From Albimonas pacifica (GTDB taxonomy: Bacteria > Pseudomonadota > Alphaproteobacteria > Rhodobacterales > Rhodobacteraceae), in NCBI RefSeq assembly GCF_900113695.1, contig NZ_FOQH01000006.1, forward strand, positions 62,001 to 126,000: a DNA stretch of 64,000 bases, in the 5' to 3' direction. Numbering within the stretch: position 1 is the stretch's first letter; each line of letters starts with the position of its first letter. A program made the translations under genes and the position numbers. The notes beneath the pieces were generated by a model. It was not told the DNA's origin. It worked only from the letters and a program-made list of their open reading frames with translations, and ran no database searches. Positions 17,710 through 28,363 of this stretch are shown here, piece after piece.

Positions 17710-18495
17710 ATGAACGGGATCGAGACGCTGACCACGCGGGACCTGGGCGACGTCCGCCACGGCTTCTTCACCCGCCGCGGCGGCGCCTCGGGCGGCATCT
17801 ACGGGGGCGAGGGGGGCGGCGGGCTCAACGCCGGCGCCGGCTCCAAGGACGACGCCGCGGCGGTGGCGACCAACAAGGCCCGCATCGCCGAAGCGATGGG
17901 CGTCGCGCCCGAGCGGCTGATGTTCCTCCACCAGGTCCATTCCGACCGCGCGCTGGTCGTGGCCGCCCCCTGGCCCGAGCACGCCGATCGCCGCGCCGAC
18001 GCCATGGTCACCGCCGAGCCGGGCCTCGCGCTCGCCGTGCTCTCGGCCGACTGCGCGCCGGTCCTGTTCCACGACCCCGAGGCGAAGGTGATCGGCGCCG
18101 CCCACGCCGGCTGGCGCGGGGCGCTGGGCGGGGTGCTGGAGGCGACGCTTTCGGCGATGGAGCGGCTGGGCGCCGAGCGCGGCCGGGTGCGCGCCGCCGT
18201 CGGCCCCTGCATCTCCCAGGCCGCCTACGAGGTCGGGCCGGAGTTCTTCGACGACTTCACCCTCGACGACCCGGAGGCCGAGCGCTTCTTCGCCGGCGGC
18301 CCCAACGGCCGCCCGATGTTCGACCTGCCCGGCTACGCCCTGCGCCGCCTGCGCGAGGCGGGCGTCGCCGAGGCCGCCTGGACCGGCCACTGCACCTATC
18401 GCGACGAGGGCCGCTTCTATTCCAACCGCCGCGCGGTGCACCGGGACGAGGGCGACTACGGCCGCCTCGCCTCGGTCATCGTGCTGGGGGAATGA
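17710..18495 (+). CDS. pgeF: PgeF/YfiH-family purine nucleoside phosphorylase (peptidoglycan editing factor)
   Basis: Predicted 261-residue protein of the YfiH/YlmD (laccase-domain) family. Proven activities include purine nucleoside phosphorylase/adenosine deaminase and, for E. coli PgeF, fidelity of peptidoglycan composition; older annotation calls it polyphenol oxidase. Metal-site motifs are seen: LHQVHSD, LSADCAPVLFHD, AAHAGWRGALGG, GPCI and the C-terminal HCTYRDEGRFYSNRR. CAGGAGGCAGGGC precedes the ATG. The lgt, MidA-like, pgeF order is usual in the group. The last 20 bases overlap the 3-prime end of the opposing phosphoesterase gene. Confidence 0.9.
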   Translation: MNGIETLTTRDLGDVRHGFFTRRGGASGGIYGGEGGGGLNAGAGSKDDAAAVATNKARIAEAMGVAPERLMFLHQVHSDRALVVAAPWPEHADRRADAMVTAEPGLALAVLSADCAPVLFHDPEAKVIGAAHAGWRGALGGVLEATLSAMERLGAERGRVRAAVGPCISQAAYEVGPEFFDDFTLDDPEAERFFAGGPNGRPMFDLPGYALRRLREAGVAEAAWTGHCTYRDEGRFYSNRRAVHRDEGDYGRLASVIVLGE

Positions 18496-19258
18496 CCGGG
18501 GCGCCGCGCAGCCAGCCGGTGGAGACCGCCCGCGCCCAGCCCTCGCGTCCCGCCGCGCGGGCGATGCCGGCCATGCGGGTCGGATCGTAGAGCACCTGGC
18601 GGAAGCTCGTCGCCCAGGCCTCGCCCCGCCGCTCGACCACGGCGTAGCTCGCCAGCGGCGTGCCGGTCTGCACGACGTGGGGGACGGGATCGACGTCCTC
18701 GTAGCCCGGGCAGCCGACCGAGCCGGGGTTCAGGATCACCCGCCCGTCGGGCAGGTCCACCCGCCGCGGCAGATGGGTGTGCGCGCAGAGCGCGAGCCCC
18801 GCATCCACGCCCACCGCGGCGCGCGCGATCTCGGCCATGCCGCGGAACACCACGTCGCCCGAGGGCGTCACCGTCTCCAGCCAGTATTCGAGGTCGTCGC
18901 GCGGGGTGCCGTGGCACAGGAACACGTCGCCGATCCGCCGGGTGGCGGGCAGGGCCGCGAGCCAGGCGAGCTGGCCCTCGTCCAGCTCGTCGCGCGCGAA
19001 CCGGTCGGAGGGATACATGTTCTCGCCCCCCGCCACGACCCAGCGGTCATGGTTGCCGCGGATCGAGACCATGCCCTCGCGCGCCATCGTCAGCGCCAGC
19101 GTCTCGCGAGGGGCGAGCGGTCCGCTGACGTGGTCGCCGAGGTTGAAGATCGAGCGCAGGCCCAGCGCGTCGATGTCCGCCAGCACCGCGGCCAGCGCAT
19201 CGGCGTTGCCGTGCACATCCGCGATCACCGCGAAACGGTCGAGGTCGAAATCGTTCAT
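18476..19258 (-). CDS. Calcineurin-like metallophosphoesterase
   Basis: Predicted 260-residue phosphoesterase. The metal-binding blocks come in order: DVHGN (about 14-18), GDHVSGP, GNHDR, LCHGTP and CAHTHLPR, followed by NPGSVGCPGY. This matches the YfcE/MJ0936-like group, whose substrates are mostly unknown phosphodiesters. It runs leftward, converging on and overlapping pgeF by 20 bases, and its start lies 31 bases from the stop of the Lrp-type gene, so the two may be cotranscribed. Confidence 0.88.
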   Translation of the reverse strand: MNDFDLDRFAVIADVHGNADALAAVLADIDALGLRSIFNLGDHVSGPLAPRETLALTMAREGMVSIRGNHDRWVVAGGENMYPSDRFARDELDEGQLAWLAALPATRRIGDVFLCHGTPRDDLEYWLETVTPSGDVVFRGMAEIARAAVGVDAGLALCAHTHLPRRVDLPDGRVILNPGSVGCPGYEDVDPVPHVVQTGTPLASYAVVERRGEAWATSFRQVLYDPTRMAGIARAAGREGWARAVSTGWLRGAPVIPPAR

Positions 19259-19289
19259 CGCGGCCGCGCCGCGGCGGGACGGAGGGCGG

Positions 19290-19784
19290 TCACTCCTCCG
19301 ACCGCGCCTCGAGCACGTCGAAGGGGACGCCCGGCTCCCACTTGGTCTCGCGGATCACCAGCGAGGTCTTCACCGAGGCGACGTTGGGCGCGGACACCAG
19401 GTCGCGGGTCAGGAACCGCTGGAAGGTCGACAGGTCCGGCGCCACGCACTTCAGGATGAAGTCGATTTCACCATTCAGCATGTGACATTCGCGCACAAGC
19501 GGCCACGAACGCACGCGTTCTTCAAATTCGTTCAGGTCCCGTTCCGCCTGGTTGCGCAGGGATATCATTGCGAATACCGCGACTTCGAACCCCAGCGCCC
19601 GGGAATCGACTCTCGCATGATAGCCTTCGATGAACCCCGTCTCCTCCAGCGCCCGGACCCGGCGCAGGCACGGCGGCGCCGAGATGCCGACCCGTCGCGA
19701 CAGCTCGACGTTGGTCATGCGGCCGTCCGCCTGCAGTTCTGCGAGGATCTTGCGGTCGATCGGGTCCAGCTTGGCGGGGGGCAT
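19290..19784 (-). CDS. Lrp/AsnC-family transcriptional regulator
   Basis: Predicted 164-residue regulator. An N-terminal helix-turn-helix (LDPIDRKILAELQADGRMTNVELSRRVGISAPPCLRRVRALE is the family start, residues about 6-48) is followed by an effector-binding RAM domain (about 65-150). These proteins sense amino acids and often control themselves or a neighbour. I set the start at the ATG complementary to 19782-19784; longer frames do not fit the family. It is divergent from the ELM1-like gene, with dyads in between. Effector unknown. Confidence 0.9.
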   Translation of the reverse strand: MPPAKLDPIDRKILAELQADGRMTNVELSRRVGISAPPCLRRVRALEETGFIEGYHARVDSRALGFEVAVFAMISLRNQAERDLNEFEERVRSWPLVRECHMLNGEIDFILKCVAPDLSTFQRFLTRDLVSAPNVASVKTSLVIRETKWEPGVPFDVLEARSEE

Positions 19785-19869
19785 TCGGGTTCCTGGGCGA
19801 CGGGGCGCCCGGCGCGGAGCGCGGCCGGGCGCGGGAATCAAGGCGCCGGCGAAGCGGCGGAGGGGCCGG

Positions 19870-19896
19870 ATTGCTCCGGTTGGCCCGGACAATGCA

Positions 19897-19918
<22 letters not shown>
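19870..19918. promoter_or_regulatory. Overlapping dyads between Lrp and ELM1-like genes
   Basis: Three dyads cluster here: ATTGCTCCGG facing CCGGACAAT (19870-19893 region), GCAA-TGATG-TTGC (19894-19906) and TTGCGC-GAAA-GCGCAA (19903-19918). Short TTGC/GCAA dyads in a divergent gap suggest binding by the adjacent Lrp-type regulator. The last one can also form a GNRA-capped RNA hairpin. Confidence 0.35.
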
Positions 19919-22039
<2,121 letters not shown>

Positions 22040-22087
22040 TCTCCGCCGCGAGGCGGTCCGGGGGGACGGGTAGAGGGGGGCCGGCGC

Positions 22088-22726
22088 TTGAAACGCATCG
22101 TCGAGAACATCGTCTACAAACAACTGGGATATGTCCCGCGCAACCGCGAGTTCGTCTTCGGCATCGGTCTGTCCAAGACCGGCACGACCTCGCTCGACCA
22201 GGCGCTGCAGATCCTGGGCTACCGGTCGATCCACCTGCCGCCGATCGCCTCGGTCGACCGGTCGGGCCGCATCTCGCTCGACTGGCCCTGGTGGGTGTCT
22301 AAGTTCGACGCGGCGACCGACATGACCGTCGCGGTGCTGTTCCGCGAGCTGAAGGCCACCTTCCCGCGGGCGAAGTTCATCCACACCCTGCGGCCGGAGG
22401 ACGCCTGGCTCGATTCCTGCCGTCGCCATTTCACGCTGGAGATGGCCGAAGCGCGGGTGCGGCAACGGAATTTCTTCCCGCTCGAAGTCTCGCAGGCCTT
22501 CTACGGCTCGATCCTCTACGACGCCGACAAGTACCGCGCCGCCTATCGCCGCCATGGCCAGGAGGTGGCCGAGACCTTCCGCGGCGATCCCAACTTCCTC
22601 AGCTTCGGCCTGACCCAGGCCGCCGAGTGGGGCCCGTTGTGCGCCTTCCTCGGCCGGCCCGAGCCGTCGGAGCCGTTCCCCTTCTCGAACCGCAACCGCG
22701 CCCGCCCCGCCCTCTCCGGGGCCTGA
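22088..22726 (+). CDS. Sulfotransferase-like protein (PF17784 type)
   Basis: Predicted 212-residue protein resembling the sulfotransferase family with a PAPS-binding P-loop-like motif near the N-terminus (FGIGLSKTGTTSLDQALQ, about residues 23-40) and a FPRAKFIHTLRPEDAWLDSC segment equivalent to the 3-prime phosphate-binding region. CAFLGRPEP near the end is also typical. The best start is TTG at 22088 after AGAGGGGGG; no ATG precedes the conserved P-loop. Acceptor unknown. It begins 48 bases after trxB and may be cotranscribed with it. Confidence 0.75.
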   Translation: MKRIVENIVYKQLGYVPRNREFVFGIGLSKTGTTSLDQALQILGYRSIHLPPIASVDRSGRISLDWPWWVSKFDAATDMTVAVLFRELKATFPRAKFIHTLRPEDAWLDSCRRHFTLEMAEARVRQRNFFPLEVSQAFYGSILYDADKYRAAYRRHGQEVAETFRGDPNFLSFGLTQAAEWGPLCAFLGRPEPSEPFPFSNRNRARPALSGA

Positions 22727-22773
22727 TCGGGGAGGGGCGCGACCTCGCGTCCGTTCATTTTCGGTTTAAGGTT

Positions 22774-22802
22774 TTGACCCGGACCCCGTGCCGGCCTTAC
22801 CC
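22774..22802 (+). promoter_or_regulatory. Possible promoter of the LuxR-type gene
   Basis: TTGACC (22774-22779) and TTACCC (22797-22802) with a 17-base spacer, in an AT-richer patch 52 bases before the gene. Read by eye. Confidence 0.35.
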
Positions 22803-22853
22803 TCGCGGAAAGCGCCCCCGTGGCAGGAGAGGCGCCCGGCCGGGAGAGACCGC

Positions 22854-23585
22854 ATGGACCGCTTCCTGATCGACGCCATCGACGCCTTCGACGGGGCCTC
22901 CGGCGCCGCCGCGGTATGGAGCGTCGCCGCCGCGGTGTTCGAGCGCCTGGGCGCCGACGACCTCTCCTTCGGCGTGGGGCTCGACGCGCGCTCGTGCGAG
23001 GTGGTGGTGCAGACCACCCTGCCGCCCGAGGCGATGGCGGAATACATGTCCGACGGCGTGCAGCTCGCCGATCCCTGGCTGAGCTACTGCCGCCGCAACG
23101 TGCAGCCGGTCCATCTCGACGTCGCCACCCGCGCCGTCGACCGGCCGGTGGGCTCGGTCGAGCGGCTGTGCCGCTTCCTCGAGGGGCGCGGCGTGCGCGC
23201 CTCGCTGCTCGCGCCCACGGGCGTGCAGGGGCAGGCGGCGGGGGTGGCGCTGCTGGCCGGCAGCGCCGACCGGGCCGAGGAGATCGCGCGGCCCGAGACC
23301 GTGGCCCGGGCCCGCTTCGCCGCGGCGCTGCTCGCCACCCGCCACGATCCCCGCGGCGCGCCGGCGGGGACGCGCGACGTCCACCGCTCGAGCCCGGCCC
23401 TCACCTCGCGCGAGGCGGAGGCGCTGCGCTGGCTGTCGGAGGGCTTCCAGGTCCAGCGCATCGCCGAGCGGATGGGGGTGCAGCCGGTGACGGCGGGCAA
23501 GTTCCTCGCCTCCGCCCGCAGGCGGCTGCACGCGCGCACGCGCGAACAGGCGCTGGCCATCGCCCTGACCCGCGGGCTGATCTGA
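22854..23585 (+). CDS. LuxR-family transcriptional regulator (solo type)
   Basis: Predicted 243-residue regulator. The N-terminal part looks like an autoinducer-binding domain: the D-P pair conserved in LuxR proteins appears in QLADPWLSYC (about 75), but other ligand residues are not clear. The C-terminal GerE-type helix-turn-helix spans about 180-243 (LTSREAEALRWLSEGF...IAERMGV...ALAIALTRGLI). No LuxI synthase is in the window, so it is a solo or responds to another signal. GGGAGAG precedes the ATG. A perfect AT-rich dyad lies 12 bases after the stop. Confidence 0.85.
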   Translation: MDRFLIDAIDAFDGASGAAAVWSVAAAVFERLGADDLSFGVGLDARSCEVVVQTTLPPEAMAEYMSDGVQLADPWLSYCRRNVQPVHLDVATRAVDRPVGSVERLCRFLEGRGVRASLLAPTGVQGQAAGVALLAGSADRAEEIARPETVARARFAAALLATRHDPRGAPAGTRDVHRSSPALTSREAEALRWLSEGFQVQRIAERMGVQPVTAGKFLASARRRLHARTREQALAIALTRGLI

Positions 23586-23597
23586 GCCGCCGGCGCG

Positions 23598-23621
23598 GAA
23601 GGTATCGATTTCGATACCTTC
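23598..23621. promoter_or_regulatory. Perfect 24-bp dyad after the LuxR-type gene
   Basis: GAAGGTATCGA (23598-23608) and its exact complement (23611-23621) flank TT. It is under 50 percent GC in a GC-rich region. It could be an operator, possibly lux-box-like in size, or the stem of a terminator. The surrounding 342-base gap (23586-23927) has no convincing gene. Confidence 0.5.
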
Positions 23622-23848
23622 TGACCCGCCCCTCGCAGGGCCAACATGGACCCGAGGGGAAAGGGTCGGGCATCGTCCTCGTCACGCCGGAGCGTCTCCC
23701 CCGCCGTCCGCGCCGCTTGCGCCGGGCCGCCCGTCCCCGACGGGCCCTGCGTTCCGCCTTCCCCGCCGCAGACGGGGATCGCGCATCGGGTTCAGGCTCC
23801 GGGAGATCCGGGCCAGCGTGATTTCCATCGGACCTTTTCAAACTGAAA

Positions 23849-23879
23849 CGGGGCTTGCGATCCATCGCAAGCCCCGATT
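23849..23879 (-). terminator. Intrinsic terminator of phaC
   Basis: A perfect 13-bp stem (CGGGGCTTGCGAT and its complement, 23849-23876) lies about 50 bases beyond the phaC stop. In the leftward direction it is followed by TTTCAGTTTG, a good U-rich tail; in the rightward direction by ATTT, so it may work both ways. Confidence 0.75.
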
Positions 23880-23927
23880 TGCGGCAGGCCCCGCCGCGCC
23901 CGGGCCCCGGGCGCTCAGTCAAAGCGC

Positions 23928-25745
23928 TCAGTCCTGGTCGAAGCGCCGCTTCACGTAGCTGCCGGGCGCCGGCTCGATCGTGCCCAGCACCGCGCCGGGC
24001 TCGCGCGCGGCGACCATGCGGCCGGATTTCTTGCCCAGCCACGCCGCCCAGTCGGGCCACCACGAGCCGGGACGCTCCTCGGCGGTGGCGAGGTAGCCCT
24101 CGACGCTCTCGGCGTTCATGTCGCCGTCCACCCAGTGCTGGTACTTCTTCATCGCCGGCGGGTTCACCACGCCCGCGATGTGGCCCGAGCCCGCCACCAC
24201 GAAGCGCATCTCCTTCACCCCGGTCATCAGCCGCGCGCCGCGGTAGACGGCGGCCGCGGGGGCGATGTGATCCTCCTTCGAGGCGACGTGGTAGACGGGG
24301 ACCGAGACGTCCGACAGCGCCACCGGCATGTTCAGCACCCGCAGCTCGCCCCGGGTCAGGGCGTTCCCGTGGTAGAACTTCTCCAGGTAGTAGTGGTGGA
24401 CCTTCGCCGGCATCGCGGTGGAATCCGCATTCCAGTAGAGCAGGTCGAACGGGAACGGATCCTTGCCCAGGTAGTAGTTCGAGACGACGTAGTTCCAGAT
24501 CAGGTCCGAGGCGCGCAGCATGTTGAAGGTGGTCGCCATCGCCTCGGCGGGCAGGTAGCCCTTGGTCATCTGCTCGTCGACCACGCGCAGGGTGTTCTCG
24601 TCCACGAAGACCTGCAGGTCGCCCGCATCCTCGAAGTCGGTCAGCGCGGTGAAGAAGGTGCAGGACTTCACCCGCTTGTCGCCGGTCTTCTTCATGTAGG
24701 CGAGCATCGTCGCCGCCAGCGTGCCGCCGATGCAGTAGGCGGTGACGTTGAGCGTCTTCTGCCCCGTCTCCTCAAGCACCTTGTCGATCGCGGTCAGCGC
24801 GCCTTTTTCAAGGTAGCTGTCCCAGGTCTCGTCCTTCTGCCGCTCGTCCGGGTTGACCCAGGAGATCAGGAAGACGGTGAACCCCTGCTCGGTCATCCAC
24901 TTGACCAGCGACTTCTGGGTGTTGAGGTCGAGGATGTAGTACTTGTTGATCCAGGGCGGGATGAACAGCAGCGGCGTCGCGTGGACCTGCTCGGTCGTCG
25001 GCGCGTATTGAATGAGCTGCATCACCTCGTTCTGGAACACCACCTGGCCGTCTGTCACCGCCATGTCGCGGCCGACCTGGAAGGCGTCCATGTCGGTCTG
25101 GCGGATGATCAGGCTGCCCTTCCCGCGCTCCAGGTCCTCGGCCATCATCTTCAGGCCGCGCACCAGGTTCTCGCCCTTCTGCTCGACCGTCGCCTCCAGC
25201 ACCTCGGGGTTCATGGCGGCGAAGTTCGTCGGCGACATCGCCTCGACGAACTGCTTGGTGAGGAAGGCGATCTTCTTGCGGTCGCGGGGATCCATCTCCT
25301 CGCCCACGTCGTCGGCGACATGCTCAAGGTATTCCGCGGTCAGCAGGTAGGACTGCTTGATGTAGTCGAAGATCCGGTCGTCGGTCCACCGGTCGTGCTT
25401 GAAGCGCTTGTCGCCGCGGGCGGGGGCGGCGACGGGCTTGTGCGTCTCGGTCCCGAACCACTGGGCGGTGGCGCGGCGCATCAGCTCGGCCTGGGCGAGC
25501 CAGAGCTGCAACGAGCGCTCGGCCACCTGGTGGGGATGGTTGAGGAAGGCCTGCTGCAGCTCGGCCATGGCGGGCAGGGCGTTGAGCGGGTCGGCGTGGA
25601 TCGGCCGGTCGTCCCTGGCCTGCGCCTGCATCAGGCGCATCCAGATGCCGTGGCTCTGCTCCATCACCTTGGCCATGTTGCCGGCGAAGGCGGTGTAGTC
25701 CGCGGCGACGTCCGCGGCCTGGGATGCAAGGTCGCGTTCTTCCAT
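23928..25745 (-). CDS. phaC: Class I polyhydroxyalkanoate synthase
   Basis: Predicted 605-residue PHA synthase, which polymerises 3-hydroxyacyl-CoA (usually 3-hydroxybutyryl-CoA) into storage granules. The catalytic triad is C338 in the lipase-like box AYCIGGT, D492 (SKEDHIAP) and H522 (GSGHIAGVVNPP). The N-terminal domain, the PPWINKYYILDL block and the length fit class I, which needs no PhaE or PhaR subunit. The usual depolymerase, phasin and phaR genes are not adjacent. The neighbour across the divergent 110-base gap is a small lipoprotein. The terminator is 50 bases after the stop. Confidence 0.95.
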   Translation of the reverse strand: MEERDLASQAADVAADYTAFAGNMAKVMEQSHGIWMRLMQAQARDDRPIHADPLNALPAMAELQQAFLNHPHQVAERSLQLWLAQAELMRRATAQWFGTETHKPVAAPARGDKRFKHDRWTDDRIFDYIKQSYLLTAEYLEHVADDVGEEMDPRDRKKIAFLTKQFVEAMSPTNFAAMNPEVLEATVEQKGENLVRGLKMMAEDLERGKGSLIIRQTDMDAFQVGRDMAVTDGQVVFQNEVMQLIQYAPTTEQVHATPLLFIPPWINKYYILDLNTQKSLVKWMTEQGFTVFLISWVNPDERQKDETWDSYLEKGALTAIDKVLEETGQKTLNVTAYCIGGTLAATMLAYMKKTGDKRVKSCTFFTALTDFEDAGDLQVFVDENTLRVVDEQMTKGYLPAEAMATTFNMLRASDLIWNYVVSNYYLGKDPFPFDLLYWNADSTAMPAKVHHYYLEKFYHGNALTRGELRVLNMPVALSDVSVPVYHVASKEDHIAPAAAVYRGARLMTGVKEMRFVVAGSGHIAGVVNPPAMKKYQHWVDGDMNAESVEGYLATAEERPGSWWPDWAAWLGKKSGRMVAAREPGAVLGTIEPAPGSYVKRRFDQD

Positions 25746-25855
25746 CTGGTCGTCCTCCGGGTCGAGCTCCGGCTCTTTGAGGCGGCCGAAGCTTCGGGTC
25801 GCGCGGGCCAGGGCTCTGGTCTGGCCTGCCGACGGTCGTTATGCTCGGGGACATA

Positions 25856-26248
25856 ATGCATCCAATCGAGCAGGCGAACAAACCCGTGCGGACCACTGCG
25901 TCATTGTGCATCGCAGCAACAATGTTGCTTTGCGGAATCGTCGTCTCCGGCTGCGGGCTCGACGACCCGCTGACCGGGCCCAGAGGGGCCTTCGCCGGTC
26001 TCGACCTGCCTGAGACGCCGGAGGTGGAGGGCGACGCCTGGCCACGGCTGGCGGACGTTCCGGACATGCCGCCGCCGGGCGTCGTGGGCCCGGGCGCGCC
26101 GGATCCCGTCGCCGGCGCCCAGCTCGCCGAGAGCCTGAAGGTCGAGGCCGCCGTCGCCGCCGCGCGGGCCGAAAGCCTGGGCCAGCCGGTGCTGTCGCCG
26201 GCCGAGACCGCGCGCCTGCGCGCCGCCGGGCGCAGCGCGGCCCAGTAG
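25856..26248 (+). CDS. Small predicted lipoprotein
   Basis: Predicted 130-residue protein. The N-terminus carries a signal sequence ending in a lipobox (IVVSGC, cysteine near residue 33), so the mature protein would be a lipoprotein processed by Lgt. The rest is Pro/Ala-rich with no recognised domain. The ATG at 25856 has CGGGGA 5 bases upstream; an in-frame ATG at 25841 is possible. Divergent from phaC. Function unknown. Confidence 0.6.
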   Translation: MHPIEQANKPVRTTASLCIAATMLLCGIVVSGCGLDDPLTGPRGAFAGLDLPETPEVEGDAWPRLADVPDMPPPGVVGPGAPDPVAGAQLAESLKVEAAVAAARAESLGQPVLSPAETARLRAAGRSAAQ

Positions 26249-26268
26249 GCGCGGGGCCTTCGCGCACG

Positions 26269-26297
26269 AAAAAGGGCGCCGCCCGGAGGCGACGCCC
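26269..26297 (-). terminator. Terminator of the MATE gene
   Basis: A 10-bp stem with one mismatch (GGGCGCCGCC at 26274-26283, GGCGACGCCC at 26288-26297) and loop CGGA. Five A residues at 26269-26273 become a T tract in the leftward transcript. It lies between convergent genes. Confidence 0.65.
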
Positions 26298-26318
26298 AGG
26301 AGAAGGGGCGAGCGGCCG

Positions 26319-27734
26319 TCAGGGTCGGCCCCAGGCCCCCATCCGGATCGCGGCGGCCGTCATCAGGCCGTAGGCGAGCATCCCCAGCGCCACGGCGCCG
26401 AACACCCCGCGCAGCCCGAGGTCGAAGACCTCGACCGCCAGCAGCCCGCCGCCGATGGCCACGAACAGGCGCGCGAAGCCCCCCAGCACCGGCCACAGCA
26501 CCCGCCCCGCGCCCTGCGAGGCGAAGTAGAGCGCGAGACCCAGCGCGAAGAAGCCGTAGAACGGGCCGACGATGGCGAAATAGGCCCGCCCCGCGGCGCG
26601 CGAGGCCTCGGCCTCGACCGGCAGGAACAGGCCGAGCCAGAGGTCGGGGGCCAGCGCGCAGACCAGCCCCACGCCCCCCACGATCGCCGCCGCGGCGAGC
26701 GAGCCGGTCCAGGCCACGCGCAGCGCCCGGCCCACGTCCCCGGCGCCCACGCAGGCGCCGACCATCGCGGTCATCGCCGCGCCGATGCCGAAGACCACGG
26801 GGACCATCAGGAATTCGAGCCGCGCGCCCAGGCCGTAGCCCGCCAGCGCCGGCTCCCCGAAGCGGCCGACGAGGCCGACCATCGCCACAATCGTGGTCAC
26901 CGTCTGGATCGCCGAGAGCGAGGCCACCAGCCCCACCCGCAGGATGTCGGCGAATAGCGCCCCCTGCAGCGGCGCGATCGCGCCCCGCAGGCTCAGACCC
27001 GACCGGCCCGACGCCCAGACCGCCAGCCCCGCCAGCGAGCCGATGGAATAGGCGATCACCTGACCGGCCGCGAGGCCCGCCATCCCCCACTCCGGGAACG
27101 GCCCCCAGCCCAGCGACAGCGCGCCGGCGGCGGGGATCGAGCCCAGCGCGGCCAGCAGCAGGATCAGAGAGGGCGTCGCCATGTCGCCCGTGCCGCGCAC
27201 GGCCGAGAGCATGGCGTTGCACAGCCAGTGCGCGAAGCAGCCCGGGAAGAACACCGCCGCATAGGTCAGCGCCGCGGCCACCGCGCCGCCGCCGGCCTCG
27301 CCCCGCACGCCCGCCAGCAGCGCGAACAACGGCTCGCCGAAGGCCGCCATCAGCGTCGCGGTCAGGGCGGCGGCGACCAGCGCGATGACGCAGGCGTGCA
27401 GCGCCAGCCGCTCGGCCCGGCGCAGGTCTCCGGCGCCCAGCGCGCGGGCCACGGCGGCCGAGATCGCGCCCCCGAAGGCCCCGCCCGACAGCATCTGGGT
27501 CAGCATCACGAAGGGGAACACCATCGCCAGCCCCGCCAGCGCCGAGACGCCCAGCCGTCCCGCGAAGCCGGCCTCGGCGATCGAGACGGCGGCGGTGACC
27601 CCCATCGCCAGCACGTTGGGCGCGGCCATGCGCGCCAGCGTCGGCGCGATGGGCCCGGTCAGCAGGCGGCGGGTGCGGGCGGCGCGGGCGGTCTCGCGCG
27701 CCTCGGCGCGGGTGGGGACGGCGGCGAGGGTCAT
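26319..27734 (-). CDS. MATE-family efflux transporter
   Basis: Predicted 471-residue inner-membrane antiporter with about 12 hydrophobic segments in two similar halves, as in MATE drug/cation exporters. The first half begins TLARMAAPNVLAMGV and the second ADILRVGLVASLSAIQTV, each carrying the usual start of a MATE repeat. Its start codon follows the stop of the thioesterase gene by one base on the same strand, so the two form an operon read leftward from the HxlR-controlled region. Substrate unknown. Confidence 0.88.
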   Translation of the reverse strand: MTLAAVPTRAEARETARAARTRRLLTGPIAPTLARMAAPNVLAMGVTAAVSIAEAGFAGRLGVSALAGLAMVFPFVMLTQMLSGGAFGGAISAAVARALGAGDLRRAERLALHACVIALVAAALTATLMAAFGEPLFALLAGVRGEAGGGAVAAALTYAAVFFPGCFAHWLCNAMLSAVRGTGDMATPSLILLLAALGSIPAAGALSLGWGPFPEWGMAGLAAGQVIAYSIGSLAGLAVWASGRSGLSLRGAIAPLQGALFADILRVGLVASLSAIQTVTTIVAMVGLVGRFGEPALAGYGLGARLEFLMVPVVFGIGAAMTAMVGACVGAGDVGRALRVAWTGSLAAAAIVGGVGLVCALAPDLWLGLFLPVEAEASRAAGRAYFAIVGPFYGFFALGLALYFASQGAGRVLWPVLGGFARLFVAIGGGLLAVEVFDLGLRGVFGAVALGMLAYGLMTAAAIRMGAWGRP

Positions 27735-27735
27735 C

Positions 27736-28266
27736 TCAGGCGGCCTTTCCCATCGGCATCACGAACAGCGTGGCCGAGCCGTGGGCGTAGAGCTTGCCGT
27801 CCGCCTTGCCGTGCAGCCGCGCCTCGGTGGTCACCATCCGCCGGCCGGCGTGGATCACCGTGCCGGTGCAGGTCAGCGTGCCGGTGGTGGGCAGGATCGC
27901 GCGGGTGTAGTTCACCTTCAGCTCGGCGGTGGTGTAGCCATGCGCCGGCGGCAGCACCGTGTGCGCCGCCACCCCCAGCGCCGAATCCAGAACCGTCGCC
28001 GCGAAGCCCCCATGCACCGTGCCCAGCGGGTTGAGCAGGAAATCCGAGGGCTCGGCGTCGAATCGCACCGAGCCGGGCTCGATGTCGTAGGGGATGCCCA
28101 TGCCGATGGTGGCCCCGATCGAGGGGCGCGAGCCGATCTCCCCCGCCACCAGGGCGCGCATGTAGTCGAGCCCGCTCAGGCGCATCGCGGCGGTGGGGTC
28201 GAAGCTGGCGACCTCGTAGTCGTAGGTCCGGCTGCGGGTGGCGACGGGGGGCGTGGCGTCGGTCAT
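27736..28266 (-). CDS. PaaI-family hotdog thioesterase
   Basis: Predicted 176-residue acyl-CoA thioesterase. The hotdog signature NPLGTVHGGFAATVLDSALGVA (about 88-109) with the catalytic-region HGG, and TTAELKVNYTRA afterwards, fit the PaaI group. Likely substrates are aromatic or short acyl-CoAs; not resolvable here. It is first in the operon with the MATE transporter and divergent from the HxlR regulator, whose predicted operators lie in the 97-base gap. Confidence 0.85.
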   Translation of the reverse strand: MTDATPPVATRSRTYDYEVASFDPTAAMRLSGLDYMRALVAGEIGSRPSIGATIGMGIPYDIEPGSVRFDAEPSDFLLNPLGTVHGGFAATVLDSALGVAAHTVLPPAHGYTTAELKVNYTRAILPTTGTLTCTGTVIHAGRRMVTTEARLHGKADGKLYAHGSATLFVMPMGKAA

Positions 28267-28292
28267 CGGGGCTCCTCGGGCGCGGCATGTGG

Positions 28293-28338
28293 GTTCTGTT
28301 TCGGAACGCACCCCGACAGTGCGTTCCCTTTCGGAACG
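28293..28338. promoter_or_regulatory. Two operator-like dyads for the HxlR regulator
   Basis: Dyad 1 is GTTC-N7-GAAC (28293-28307); dyad 2 is CGTTCC-N5-GGAACG (28322-28338). Both contain TTTCGGAACG, at 30-bp spacing, about three helical turns. They sit between the divergent thioesterase and HxlR genes. A CTATAT -10-like box (28352-28357) for hxlR follows. Confidence 0.55.
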
Positions 28339-28363
28339 TGTCAAGCCGTGCTATATCCCAGCC

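Noticed and set aside
23646-23846. A 66-codon frame between luxR and phaC
   Set aside because: Ser/Arg/Pro-rich, no ribosome site of note, and runs into the phaC terminator region.
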